Assembly (NCBI GenBank): GCA_002887195.1
Contig: PJAB01001006.1
Span: 1-18,282, forward strand
From: Chrysochromulina parva
Taxonomy: Eukaryota; Haptophyta; Prymnesiales; Chrysochromulinaceae
Direction: 5' to 3'
DNA: 18,282 nucleotides
Below are positions 1 through 7,604 of the stretch, in pieces (position 1 is the stretch's first letter; each line of letters opens with the position of its first letter). A program made the translations under genes and the position numbers. Under the pieces are notes generated by a model. The model made no database searches and was not told where the DNA came from. It saw nothing but the letters and a program-made list of their open reading frames with translations.

Positions 1-37
1 TACCCACTAATTTCCCACTGGGAATTCCCCACAGTGG

Positions 38-433
38 TTACTGGCTAAATCTGACTAAACTAACAAGTACTCCCGTATGGGACGATTTGGCGCACTGAGC
101 ACACACATGCCCCGTGATACGGTGCTCGAGCATGAGCCACAGCTCCGCCTGCTGCTTGGCGACCTTGTCGCGAGCTGCCCTTTTCACTTCCTCCGCTCTG
201 CGCTCACGATCCGCTAGCCGCAGCTGTTCTGGCGACTTAGCCAGCCCCTTTGTGGAAGCGGTCGGCGCTTGCAGCCGGCTGAGCAGGTTAGACTTCCCTC
301 CGCTGCCTTTGGTTGGTGAGCCTTTACTTGGCGAGCCGGACAGTGGAGATGGGGATGATGGTGGTCGAGTTGGAGAACCGCGACTAGTCCCTAGTTGCGA
401 CGTTGATTTGCCGCCTTTGCCGGCCTTGGCCAT
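38..433 (-). CDS. Ser/Pro/Gly/Lys-rich protein, probable first exon (partial)
   Basis: I do not recognise the family. The ATG at 433 has a good context (CCC before it, G after it). Residues 1-50 are low complexity, rich in Ser, Pro, Gly and Lys, with GSPSKGSPTKGSGGK-like repeats and an overall strong positive charge. Residues about 65-105 (after LAKSPEQLRLADRERR) are Arg/Glu/Ala-rich and should form one long helix or short coiled coil ending in LWLMLEHR. The frame can be read to a TAA at 38-40, giving 131 residues. The last 25 or so (from ITGHVCAQ) lose the G/C-ending codon bias, and a GT follows GAGCACC directly, so I infer that an exon ends near 110 and the gene continues off the left edge. 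The gene is transcribed divergently from the NAD+ synthetase gene. No function is assigned. Confidence 0.5.
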   Translation of the reverse strand: MAKAGKGGKSTSQLGTSRGSPTRPPSSPSPLSGSPSKGSPTKGSGGKSNLLSRLQAPTASTKGLAKSPEQLRLADRERRAEEVKRAARDKVAKQQAELWLMLEHRITGHVCAQCAKSSHTGVLVSLVRFSQ

Positions 434-1144
434 GGGCCACGGTGGCGATGTGCGTGGCTACGGAGGGTGATCAAGACGAGAGTGCCACCGAACGCGCTTC
501 AGCGTCAAGCCGACATCAGATATGAAGCTTCATAGGCGCTCTCCAATTGCAGTCCAGTTCTCGACTTGCCAAAATGTAACAGCCGCCAATACATGTACAT
601 GCAAGGGGAGTTCGAGGAGATTTGTGGGTGAGTTGAGTGAGAGTGAGTGAGTGAGTGAGTGAGTGAGTGAGTGAGTGAGTGAGTGAGCTATGACACACTC
701 ACATATGCACTCAATAACTCACTCACTCACTCTCTCAAAAATTTGTCGAAAGAGGACGCCACGGCAAGTGCCCCGTCTTCGTACTCGACTTACAATCGAC
801 TTACATATCATACAAAATAAACGCGGCGGCTCGTCCGCTCGTCGTCTCCTTGTCGAACGTTGGGCGCTGAACAGAAAACAGAGCAGGATGCGCTTTATCA
901 AATCTATCCAACTGGAGGCCCACGCCCCTCCTCATAGATTCCGAGTTGCGTCCAGTTCACAGCCACAATTCACAGCGGGGGTTTCGCCACGGAAACAGAA
1001 CGCACTTCATCATCTCACTTCGGTGCCAGCGCGGCCCGCCTTCTGTGCGTGTGCAAACATCTCGTATCGCCCCGCCCTCTCGCCACTCACTTGAGATCAG
1101 CCCACTGCGCCTCTCTCCGTCCTGCGCGCAGACACACAAAAGCC
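434..1144. other. Divergent intergenic region between the left-edge gene and NAD+ synthetase
   Basis: About 710 bp separate two divergently transcribed genes and must contain both promoters and 5' leaders. It holds the GAGT microsatellite hairpin (637-735) but no convincing TATA box or conserved ORF. ORFs that can be drawn here (for example 690-1094 plus, 957-1151 minus) have no family resemblance and carry the composition of non-coding DNA. The plus-strand frame that runs into NAD+ synthetase from 1049 starts at a TTG/GTG-type codon and does not align to the family before residue M at 1145. Confidence 0.55.
637..735. repeat. GAGT/ACTC microsatellite with inverted arm
   Basis: About eleven consecutive GAGT units (about 641-686) are followed, after about 30 nt, by a shorter ACTC array (about 717-733). 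The two arms are complementary, so the transcript or single-stranded DNA could fold into a long hairpin. It lies between the two divergent starts. This is seen directly in the sequence; any regulatory role is not known. Confidence 0.85.
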
Positions 1145-3731
1145 ATGTCACGGCTCGTCAAAGTTGCGACGTGCAATCTCAATCAGTGGGCTATGGACTT
1201 TGTCGGCAACCTCGCGCGCATCGAGACGAGCATCCGTGAAGCCAAGGCGCAGGGCTGCACCTTTCGCACGGGGCCGGAGCTCGAAATCACCGGCTACGGC
1301 TGCGAGGACCACTTTCTCGAGCATGACACGTTCGCTCACGCGTGGGAGTCGTTTGCCAAGTTGCTCGCAACGGACGCGACGGACGGTATCCTGTGCGACA
1401 TCGGCATGCCGGTGATGCACCGCAACGTCGCGTACAACTGCCGCGTCATCGTGCTCAACCGTAAGGTGCTTGGTATCCGCCCCAAGATCTTTCTCGCCAA
1501 CGACGGCAACTACAGAGAGATGAGGTGGTTCACGCCCTGGTACATCGAGCCTGGTGAGCCGGGCTTCGGGCCGCTGCAGGAGTACCACTTGCCGCGCTGC
1601 GTGACGCAAGTGACGGGGCAGGCCGTCACCGTGCCCATCGGCATCTTCGCCATCGCCGCGCTGGACACGGCGGTCTCCTTCGAGACGTGTGAAGAGCTCT
1701 TCACACCGAACGCGCCACACATCCTCCTCTCGCTCGATGGCATCGAGATAATCGCGAACGGCTCGGGCTCGCACCACCAGCTTCGCAAGCTCAACTACCG
1801 CATCGAGCTCGTCAAGGGTGCCACCTCGAAGGCTGGTGGCATCTACCTGTACGCGAACCAAAAGGGTTGCGACGGCGGCCGACTCTACTTTGATGGATGT
1901 GCGATGATTTACTGTAATGGTTCCCTGCTGGCGCAAGGGTCGCAATTTGAGGGGCTGGATGAGGTGGAGGTGGTGGTCGCCACGGCGGACCTGACCGACG
2001 TGCGCTCGCAGCGGAGCAACTTCATCGCGCGCTCCTTCCAGGCGTCGTCGTCGCCCAAGATCCCGCGCATCCAGATTGACTTCCGTCTGACGGCGGCCGA
2101 CTCGATGGGCCTTCGTGTCTCGACGCCGCGTGTGCCCAAGGTGCACACGCCGAATGAGGAGATCGCCTTCGGCCCGTCGGGCTGGCTCTGGGACTACCTG
2201 CGCCGCAGCGGCGCGCGCGGCTACTTCCTGCCTCTCTCCGGAGGGGCTGACTCCTCTAGCACCGCCGCCCTGGTGGCGATCATGTGCCAGCGTGTGCTCA
2301 CCGAGCTGCACTCACCGTGCGCGTCGGAGCGCAGCAAGGCCCAAGTGCTTGCCGACGTGCGCCGGCTCACGCGGAGCCCGGCGTACACGCCGGCGAGCTG
2401 GCGGGAGCTCTGCGGCAAGCTCTTCTTCACTTGCTACATGGCGTCGTCATACTCTGGCGAGGAGACGACGACGCGAGCGGCCACGCTCGCGGAGCAGATT
2501 GGCGCCGTGCACTCGTCCATTGTCATCGACCCAATCACCACGGCGCTCAAGCAGACGTTTGCATGCACGCAGGTGCGCCCGATGCTGCCCGACGCGACGT
2601 CCCCCTGATTGCCTCTGATGGTCTCTGATTGCGTCTGATTGCATCTGATTGCGTCTGATTGCCCGACGCGACGTCCCCACTGATTGCCACAGGATCGCAT
2701 CTGACTGCCTGCCCTGACCACTTACCGGTACGTAGGTGCACGCGGGCGCGCACGGTATGCAGCTGCGCCGCACCGAGCTGCACCCCAAAGGTGCCTCGAT
2801 TGCCGAGTTCATCGCACTCCAGAATATCCAGGCACGCTCCCACCCGCCGGCCCCTGCCTTGCATGCAAGTGCTCATCACAGCGCTGATCGGCGCCCAATC
2901 TCCCCACAGGCACGCTCCCGCATGGTGATGGCGTACATGCTCGCCCAGCTCATGCCGTGGGCCACGGACGAAGAACCGACCACTGGCGGCGGGCTACTGG
3001 TCCTTGGCTCGGCCAATGTGGACGAGGCACTCCGCGGGTACTACACCAAGTACGACTGTTCGGCCGCCGACATCAACCCGATCGGGGGCGTGAACAAGCG
3101 CGACCTGAAGGCGTTTCTGCACTGGACGGCGGCGCGTGAGGACGCGGATCTTCGTATCGGCGTACTCGCGCGCGTAGCGGATGCGCAGCCGAGCGCCGAG
3201 CTAACGGGGGCGGAGGGCGAGCAGTCGGATGCGGCTGATATGGGCATGACGTACGATGAGCTGGGGGATCTCGGCTACTGCCGCAAGGTGGAGAAGTGCG
3301 GGCCACTCTCGACCTTCCTCAAGCTTCGTGACCGTTGGAATGACGGACGGGAGCTCTCCCCTTCCATCCGAGCGACTGGCTTGGGGCTCAAACCGTCGAC
3401 CGATTGCATTGCGGCGAGCGGTCTCGCGGCGCCCGAGACGTTTGACGAGCAGGTGGCGCAAAAGGTCAAGGACTTTTACTTCTTCAACTGCATCAACCGT
3501 CACAAGATGACCACCCTCACGCCCTCCTACCACGCCGAGAACTACTCACCCGACGATAACAGGTTCGACCTACGCCCCTTTCTCACCTCCCCTCGGTTCG
3601 AGATGCAGTTTAAGGCCATTGACGAGGCCGTGGCCGCTGCGGCCAAGGCGGGTCACGGCCACGGCAAGAGGCCGGCGGCGGCCGGGGAGGGAGACGCTGG
3701 CGCGAGCCGAGCCAAGCGCACTGCCAAGTGA
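1145..3731 (+). CDS. NADSYN1: Glutamine-dependent NAD+ synthetase (three exons: 1145-2572, 2736-2831, 2910-3731)
   Basis: The enzyme makes NAD+ from deamido-NAD+ with ATP and glutamine, the last step of NAD synthesis. The N-terminal half is a CN-hydrolase (nitrilase) glutaminase. The Glu-Lys-Cys triad is visible as E45 ([10 protein letters not shown]), K114 ([14 protein letters not shown]) and C182 (ETCEELFTP). The C-terminal half is an adenine-nucleotide alpha-hydrolase synthetase with the ATP-pyrophosphatase loop PLSGGADSS (about 363-371), then [32 protein letters not shown] and the [29 protein letters not shown] block. The start at 1145 is fixed by alignment of [19 protein letters not shown] to the eukaryotic family start; upstream in-frame codons have no ATG and no similarity. 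Joining the exons gives 781 residues, somewhat longer than animal enzymes (about 700), with an Ala/Gly/Lys-rich C-terminal tail and a divergent stretch around exon 2. Both introns are phase 0. It should be cytosolic; no targeting peptide is visible. Confidence 0.93.
2573..2735 (+). other. NAD+ synthetase intron 1 (GT-AG, repeat-filled)
   Basis: The intron runs from CAG|GTGCGC to CGTAG|GTGCAC, 163 nt, phase 0. It is needed because the first reading frame stops at 2606 and the family-conserved frame resumes at 2736. It is filled with imperfect 10-11 bp copies of TCTGATTGC, lying between two exact copies of a 19-bp sequence (2586-2604 and 2660-2678), and ends in TACCGGTACGTAG. The exact exon borders are an inference from frame and splice consensus; the family is variable here. 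Confidence 0.75.
2832..2909 (+). other. NAD+ synthetase intron 2 (GC-AG, 78 nt, in frame and stopless)
   Basis: Removing 78 nt restores the family-conserved [14 protein letters not shown] sequence, because the unspliced frame inserts 26 foreign residues (rich in His, Pro and Ala). The borders fall at CCAG|GCACGC and ACAG|GCACGC, so the intron is GC-AG. A perfect 13-bp direct repeat, CAGGCACGCTCCC, lies at 2829-2841 and 2907-2919 and spans both splice sites. The intron contains the perfect palindrome CTTGCATGCAAG (2858-2869). The length is a multiple of three with no stop codon, so retention would yield a longer protein. Confidence 0.8.
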
Positions 3732-4145
3732 GGCTCGCTACGTGTGGGGAGAGTATGGGGACAGCTGTGCCGATCTCGGGATAATATCGGGGTCCATTGC
3801 GATTGGCCCAGGCGTCAGCCAATTGGGCGGACCACAAAGGGTGAGGTAAGGGTGAGGCGAGCGAAGGAGGGCACACTCATCATTTATGCCTGTGACGTGC
3901 GCGCGCCGGGCCCGCGGGCACAGGCCGGCGCACTCGGCACGGGGGCCAGGGGCGATCCGCGCGGAGCATGATCGGACGTTTTGTTGAGCCTAGAGGTGTT
4001 TCGAAAGATTTATAAGGATTTCAGGAAGACTGCCGAAGAAACGTGGCCACGAAATTGCTTCGGAGATCAATTTCGGAGATATGGCCGCGAAAGTTCTGTG
4101 ATCTGACCTCTTCGGTGATGGCGCGCAAACGCCCTCTTCATTGTG
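3732..4145 (+). other. Intergenic region with leader and overlapping upstream ORF
   Basis: About 410 bp between NAD+ synthetase and the next plus-strand gene. It contains a CCAAT-type sequence in AGCCAATTGGG (about 3818), a repeated GGGTGAGG (about 3838-3857), and a repeated TTCGGAGAT (about 4059-4080). An ATG at 4118 with G at +4 opens a 46-codon frame that overlaps the downstream start in another phase, so if transcribed it would act as an overlapping uORF. I see no other gene. Confidence 0.45.
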
Positions 4146-5039
4146 ATGCTCTCCGTCGAGTCCTTTGTGGACGCACGTGCCGCGCTTCCTTCGGGCGCAT
4201 ACGAATTCCCGTCTTGGAAGACACCCGAAGTGTTTCAATGCTCCGGCATAACGAATGACGATCAGGTGCTTGGCATCCCGCAGCTTCCCCAAAGAGGAAT
4301 GCGTGAGGCGGGTATCGTCTCGGATCGAGAGACCGCCATGGAGCAATGGAGATCGGCGCGTGCGCTGTGGGAGGCGCACGTCTCAACGTTAAGCCCAGGC
4401 GAGTCCTTCTATTTCGTCGTCAATTTCATAAGCGCCGCCGTACATTATGGCAAGAAAACCTCGAGTTCCGATCTCGACTTCCTGCTCGGAGACGGAACGG
4501 CCGCAGGAGCACTAAAGCAGTGGGTCTCCCAGCACCCAGCTGCCGCCAGTTCGGGCACGGTGAGGCTTGGACAAAAAAGTCCTTGTTCTGTGCTGTTCGC
4601 GCTGCTCCTCCACCTCGAGTCCCTCATGATCGGTTGTGTGGAGGATGAAGGGTTTACCTCTGGCTGGTGTGAAGTCTACTACATGGCGAGGCTGCTGTTG
4701 GAGGCGGATGTGCCGTTTGAGTCCGAGGTGGACTCAGCGGGTGGCATATCGGAGCTGTGCCATGGACTGTACGACCTAGCGCCCGCAGTCAGCTGGGCGC
4801 CTGAGCTTGTCGAATGCTGCCGCTACTTTCACTTTCACACGATGCTCGTCCAACTCCCTCAAGCCGGTAAGCGCCGGCTCGAGTTTGTACAAGTACCGAA
4901 AGCGCTCGTCGATATGTACGAGTACCACGGCGACGAGGAGGATGGCAAGGAGGTGGATGGTGAGAGGGAGGAGGCGGAGGAGGAGGCTGAGGACAAGCAG
5001 GAGGCGCCCAAGAAGAAAGTTGCAGAAATGAAAAGATGA
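4146..5039 (+). CDS. Hypothetical protein with charged C-terminal tail
   Basis: I do not recognise this 297-residue protein. The first in-frame ATG is at 4146 (the codon before it is GTG). The body (about 1-255) looks like a soluble mixed helical domain, with hydrophobic stretches ESFYFVVNFISAAVHY and PCSVLFALLLHLESLMIG, several Trp and Cys, and no signal peptide or clear membrane segment. The last 40 or so residues are Glu/Asp-rich and then Lys-rich (EEAEEEAEDKQEAPKKK), a disordered tail. It is a single exon with mostly G/C-ending codons, although the first 100 residues are less biased. It lies 414 bp after NAD+ synthetase and 172 bp before the GLTP gene, on the same strand, with no functional link evident. 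Confidence 0.7.
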   Translation: MLSVESFVDARAALPSGAYEFPSWKTPEVFQCSGITNDDQVLGIPQLPQRGMREAGIVSDRETAMEQWRSARALWEAHVSTLSPGESFYFVVNFISAAVHYGKKTSSSDLDFLLGDGTAAGALKQWVSQHPAAASSGTVRLGQKSPCSVLFALLLHLESLMIGCVEDEGFTSGWCEVYYMARLLLEADVPFESEVDSAGGISELCHGLYDLAPAVSWAPELVECCRYFHFHTMLVQLPQAGKRRLEFVQVPKALVDMYEYHGDEEDGKEVDGEREEAEEEAEDKQEAPKKKVAEMKR

Positions 5040-5211
5040 AGAAGCGGCGGAAAGATCAAAGAAGACATGACAGGAGCCGTTCCCTTGCTTGAGGAAAACG
5101 GTACTCTCATGCGTTTTGACGAAAATACGTCAATTACTTGCGAATTATGGATGCGAGATCCGCAAATCAAACAATCACGAAAACGCTCGCGTGTTGTCTT
5201 GCGTGGGGCCG

Positions 5212-6843
5212 ATGCTCGTGCGGGTGTCGGGCGTCGTGCTATTGCTTCTCGTCGGTCGTTGCAGTGCCCTAGCGCCACAATTTTCAATTGCCAGACCCGT
5301 AGTAAGTGTGCATCGATCGCATGCTGTCCACATGGACGAGGCACAGCAAAAGGAGATTGAGGCGCTCAAAGCGAAGCTGAAAGCGGCAGAGGCGACCATT
5401 GCACAATTATTGGCAGCTCAGCCAGGCGGACAGGTCACCAAGTTGACCAAAGAGCAGCCCGTAGAGCACGAAGAAGACTTTTCAAACTCACGCTTCCCGC
5501 TGTTTCGCATGGTGCAGAGCAGTCTCACGAAAAGCTTGAGCGGGCTCCAGGCAAACTTTGAGAGCCCGATCAACCTGGCCGATCTGCAGGTATCCGACGT
5601 TCCCTCCGACGACTCGGAGCGCAACTTCAAGAAGGAGGGCTCTGACTCGTCGGCGAGGGCCGATGCCTCCCAGCCAAAGCAGCAGCGCCGAGGTCTCATC
5701 TTCTCGCCGAATACGGACGTCGATGGGAACAGCGTCGAGGAACTGTTTGGCAAGTACGACTTCGACCGCTCAGGTCAGCTCGACATCAACGAGTTCCGTT
5801 CGTTCGTCATGGACATTGACCTGCCAGCAATGGCGCAAGGCACTGCGAAGTCCGCCGAGACGTTCGCTTCCGATTTGGCCAAAGGCACGGCCAAATCCGC
5901 CGAAGATTTGGCCGGAGGCATCGGCGACTTGGCCTCCGATTTGGCCAAAGGCACAGGGTCAGATTTGGCTAAGGGTACGGCCAAGGCGGCCGAGAAGTTG
6001 GTGGCGGATACGACCAGGTCTGCGGATGAGTTCGCCAAGTCCGTCTTGGGCATCGCGAATGACCTCGCCAAGGGTGTCAACGACCTTGCCGCTTCTGCCG
6101 GTGTGCCCGGAGCTTCCGCCAGAGTGCCAGTCACGCTTGTCGGTGGCGTAGGGAGCGGGTACAAGGAGCTGCTCTCCGCGTCTTCGTCGGACAGAGACGT
6201 TCCCGTAGAGGCTCTCATCGTCGCCATCGAGCGGCAGGCGACCCTCTCGATGCACCTCGGCGGTTTCATGCAGCTTATCGTGAAGCTGGACCGAGGCAAC
6301 ATGAAGGCTGTGCGAGAGTCGTGGCTGAAGCATGGGCAGCCCTCATCGCTTCGCGAGCTTCTGAAGGCCGAGGTGGCCGAGGGGGTTTTGCAGCCGACGC
6401 GGCTGAAGGAGGGCTCTGCTGCGCTCTCACTCCTTTGGTCGATGAGAGCGAAGCGGTTCTGGACGACGGTGGCCGACGGGTTTGCAGACCAACGGAGCTC
6501 TGAGCAATCAAGTACCTTTGGATTGCGAGCGTACGAGCTGGAGCTCGAGCCATACCACGGGTGGGTCTTGAAGAACATCTTCCGGCCGGGGCTTCTTGCG
6601 CTGCCTTCGCGTAAAGAGATGCTCACGCAGATGGCGCTGAGGCCCTCGGAAATGATGGAGCTCGACGCGTGCTGGGAAGCCTGGAAGGAGGCAGCTGCGG
6701 CGGGTGAGTTTTTGACGCCTGATGAACGGATGGCGGCTTGCTTGGTGGAGCTGCGCGAGTGCTCAGAGGCAACCAAGCGCGTGACCAATATGGTGCAGGC
6801 CCAGCTCGATGAGTTTGGATTGCGAGACGATCGAAAGATCTGA
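5212..6843 (+). CDS. Signal-peptide, EF-hand, amphipathic-repeat and GLTP-domain fusion protein
   Basis: A 543-residue single-exon protein. Residues 1-19 (MLVRVSGVVLLLLVGRCSA) form a signal peptide followed by LAPQF, like the first part of a bipartite plastid leader. Residues 43-70 form a short coiled coil. A canonical EF-hand loop lies at D183-E194 (DFDRSGQLDINE), predicting Ca2+ binding. Residues 205-297 hold repeats of the form DLAKGTAKSAEDLA, an amphipathic LEA/apolipoprotein-like helix. Residues about 330-475 match the glycolipid transfer protein fold (PF08718): LWSMRAKRFW (W409, R412) and EPYHGWVLKNIFRPGLLALPSRKEML (H449) correspond to the sugar-stacking Trp, Arg and headgroup His of GLTP. 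The usual Asp-Asn-Lys triad is seen only as LDRGNMK (360-365), with tighter spacing, so lipid specificity is open. The in-frame codons before 5212 have no ATG. Inferred role: Ca2+-responsive lipid transfer or binding, perhaps in the plastid or endomembranes. Confidence 0.83.
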   Translation: MLVRVSGVVLLLLVGRCSALAPQFSIARPVVSVHRSHAVHMDEAQQKEIEALKAKLKAAEATIAQLLAAQPGGQVTKLTKEQPVEHEEDFSNSRFPLFRMVQSSLTKSLSGLQANFESPINLADLQVSDVPSDDSERNFKKEGSDSSARADASQPKQQRRGLIFSPNTDVDGNSVEELFGKYDFDRSGQLDINEFRSFVMDIDLPAMAQGTAKSAETFASDLAKGTAKSAEDLAGGIGDLASDLAKGTGSDLAKGTAKAAEKLVADTTRSADEFAKSVLGIANDLAKGVNDLAASAGVPGASARVPVTLVGGVGSGYKELLSASSSDRDVPVEALIVAIERQATLSMHLGGFMQLIVKLDRGNMKAVRESWLKHGQPSSLRELLKAEVAEGVLQPTRLKEGSAALSLLWSMRAKRFWTTVADGFADQRSSEQSSTFGLRAYELELEPYHGWVLKNIFRPGLLALPSRKEMLTQMALRPSEMMELDACWEAWKEAAAAGEFLTPDERMAACLVELRECSEATKRVTNMVQAQLDEFGLRDDRKI

Positions 6844-7328
6844 ATCATTGCCTGTGGGAACACACTGCCTTACAGTTGCGGGCACACCGGTCACCGCGCT
6901 GCATGCACCCACAGCGCCCAAGGCAGCCTCCCCCCGAGGACGCGCCCTCTGTGCAGGGTCCGGTCTATGGGTCTCCTTCGCGGCACGCGGGTTCGGTTCA
7001 CACGACCGTGGCGCGTTGGGTTCTCGACATCTCAACGCAACGGCCCCCGGCGGCGCGGTCGGGTGACTCTGTGCGTGTGCCGGGCACGTCACCCGCACCA
7101 CACCGGCGGTACTATCGTATACCGCGATTTTACTACGTTCGCATGATATATAAACTTGTACAACTCAAACACACAGTTCAAGTACAACGCACATTGAAGT
7201 TCCGCGCCGTAACGTCTAACGAGCGTTCTGCGATGGAAGTCTGGCGCGCGCGGTGACCGGTGAGTCCCTGGCGTGTCAGACTCGAGCTCTCGACGCGGAT
7301 TGGGTTGGGTACGCCGTGTCGGGATCGC
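6844..7328. other. Convergent intergenic region; no gene seen
   Basis: The stretch between the 3' ends of the GLTP gene (plus) and the putative selenoprotein gene (minus). A TATA-like GATATATAAAC at 7145-7155 and an ATG at 7232 followed by only seven codons are present, but no supported coding sequence follows. ORFs here have irregular composition. No tRNA-like B box was found by eye. Confidence 0.4.
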
Positions 7329-7421
7329 GGTGGCATCTGCGAGACTCGTGTCTCCACCCAACGCAGCCATCCCAGGAAGGGATATTTGCTGCGCAGGCTT
7401 CATGAAGAGGTCGCTGCCACC
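7329..7421 (-). promoter_or_regulatory. Candidate form-2 SECIS element in the 3'UTR
   Basis: On the minus strand this 93-nt stretch folds as a eukaryotic selenocysteine insertion element. Helix I: GGTGGCA (7421-7415) pairs with TGCCACC (7335-7329), GCGA with TCGC, and CTC with GAG. A small internal loop follows. The non-Watson-Crick quartet is TGAA (7402-7399) opposite GGAG (7355-7352), giving tandem G-A pairs. Helix II: GCCTGCGCAGC (7398-7388) pairs with the strand at 7367-7356, about 11 pairs with one bulge. Twelve nt after ATGA comes the unpaired AAA (7387-7385), and above it a mini-helix ATCCC/GGGAT closes a five-base loop, as in form-2 SECIS. It lies 184 nt downstream of the TAG that ends the minus-strand frame containing TGA codons. 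The pairing was worked out by hand. Confidence 0.72.
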
Positions 7422-7473
7422 GTCCACCCCGTACCCAACCCGTCGTGTCTGTACGCCCTGCCGGAGGCTCTGG

Positions 7474-7513
7474 ATCTCCCTTGGCCAGATTCAGAATCTC
7501 CCTTGGCCAGATT
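7474..7513 (-). repeat. Short tandem repeat in the putative selenoprotein 3'UTR
   Basis: The 18-bp sequence ATCTCCCTTGGCCAGATT occurs at 7474-7491 and again at 7496-7513, a 22-bp period, between the stop codon and the SECIS-like hairpin. No function is assigned. Confidence 0.8.
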
Positions 7514-7604
7514 TATCTACTGCTTCCCTCGCCCCTTCTCCCTTTCCACTTGCGCCGCATGGCTGCTTCCTCACCGCCACGCTCGACGCCCTCGTTGAGC
7601 GCGT

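Noticed and set aside
1148..2311. 387-codon minus-strand ORF opposite NAD+ synthetase
   Set aside because: Antisense shadow of a confidently identified gene; Arg/His/Val-rich composition.
5089..5211. Upstream 41-codon extension of the GLTP protein
   Set aside because: It begins with TTG, and the signal peptide begins exactly at the first ATG (5212).
7145..7258. TATA-like sequence followed by a short ATG frame and GTGAGT donor, as a hidden plus-strand gene
   Set aside because: Only seven codons follow the ATG before a stop, and no acceptor with a supported downstream exon was found.
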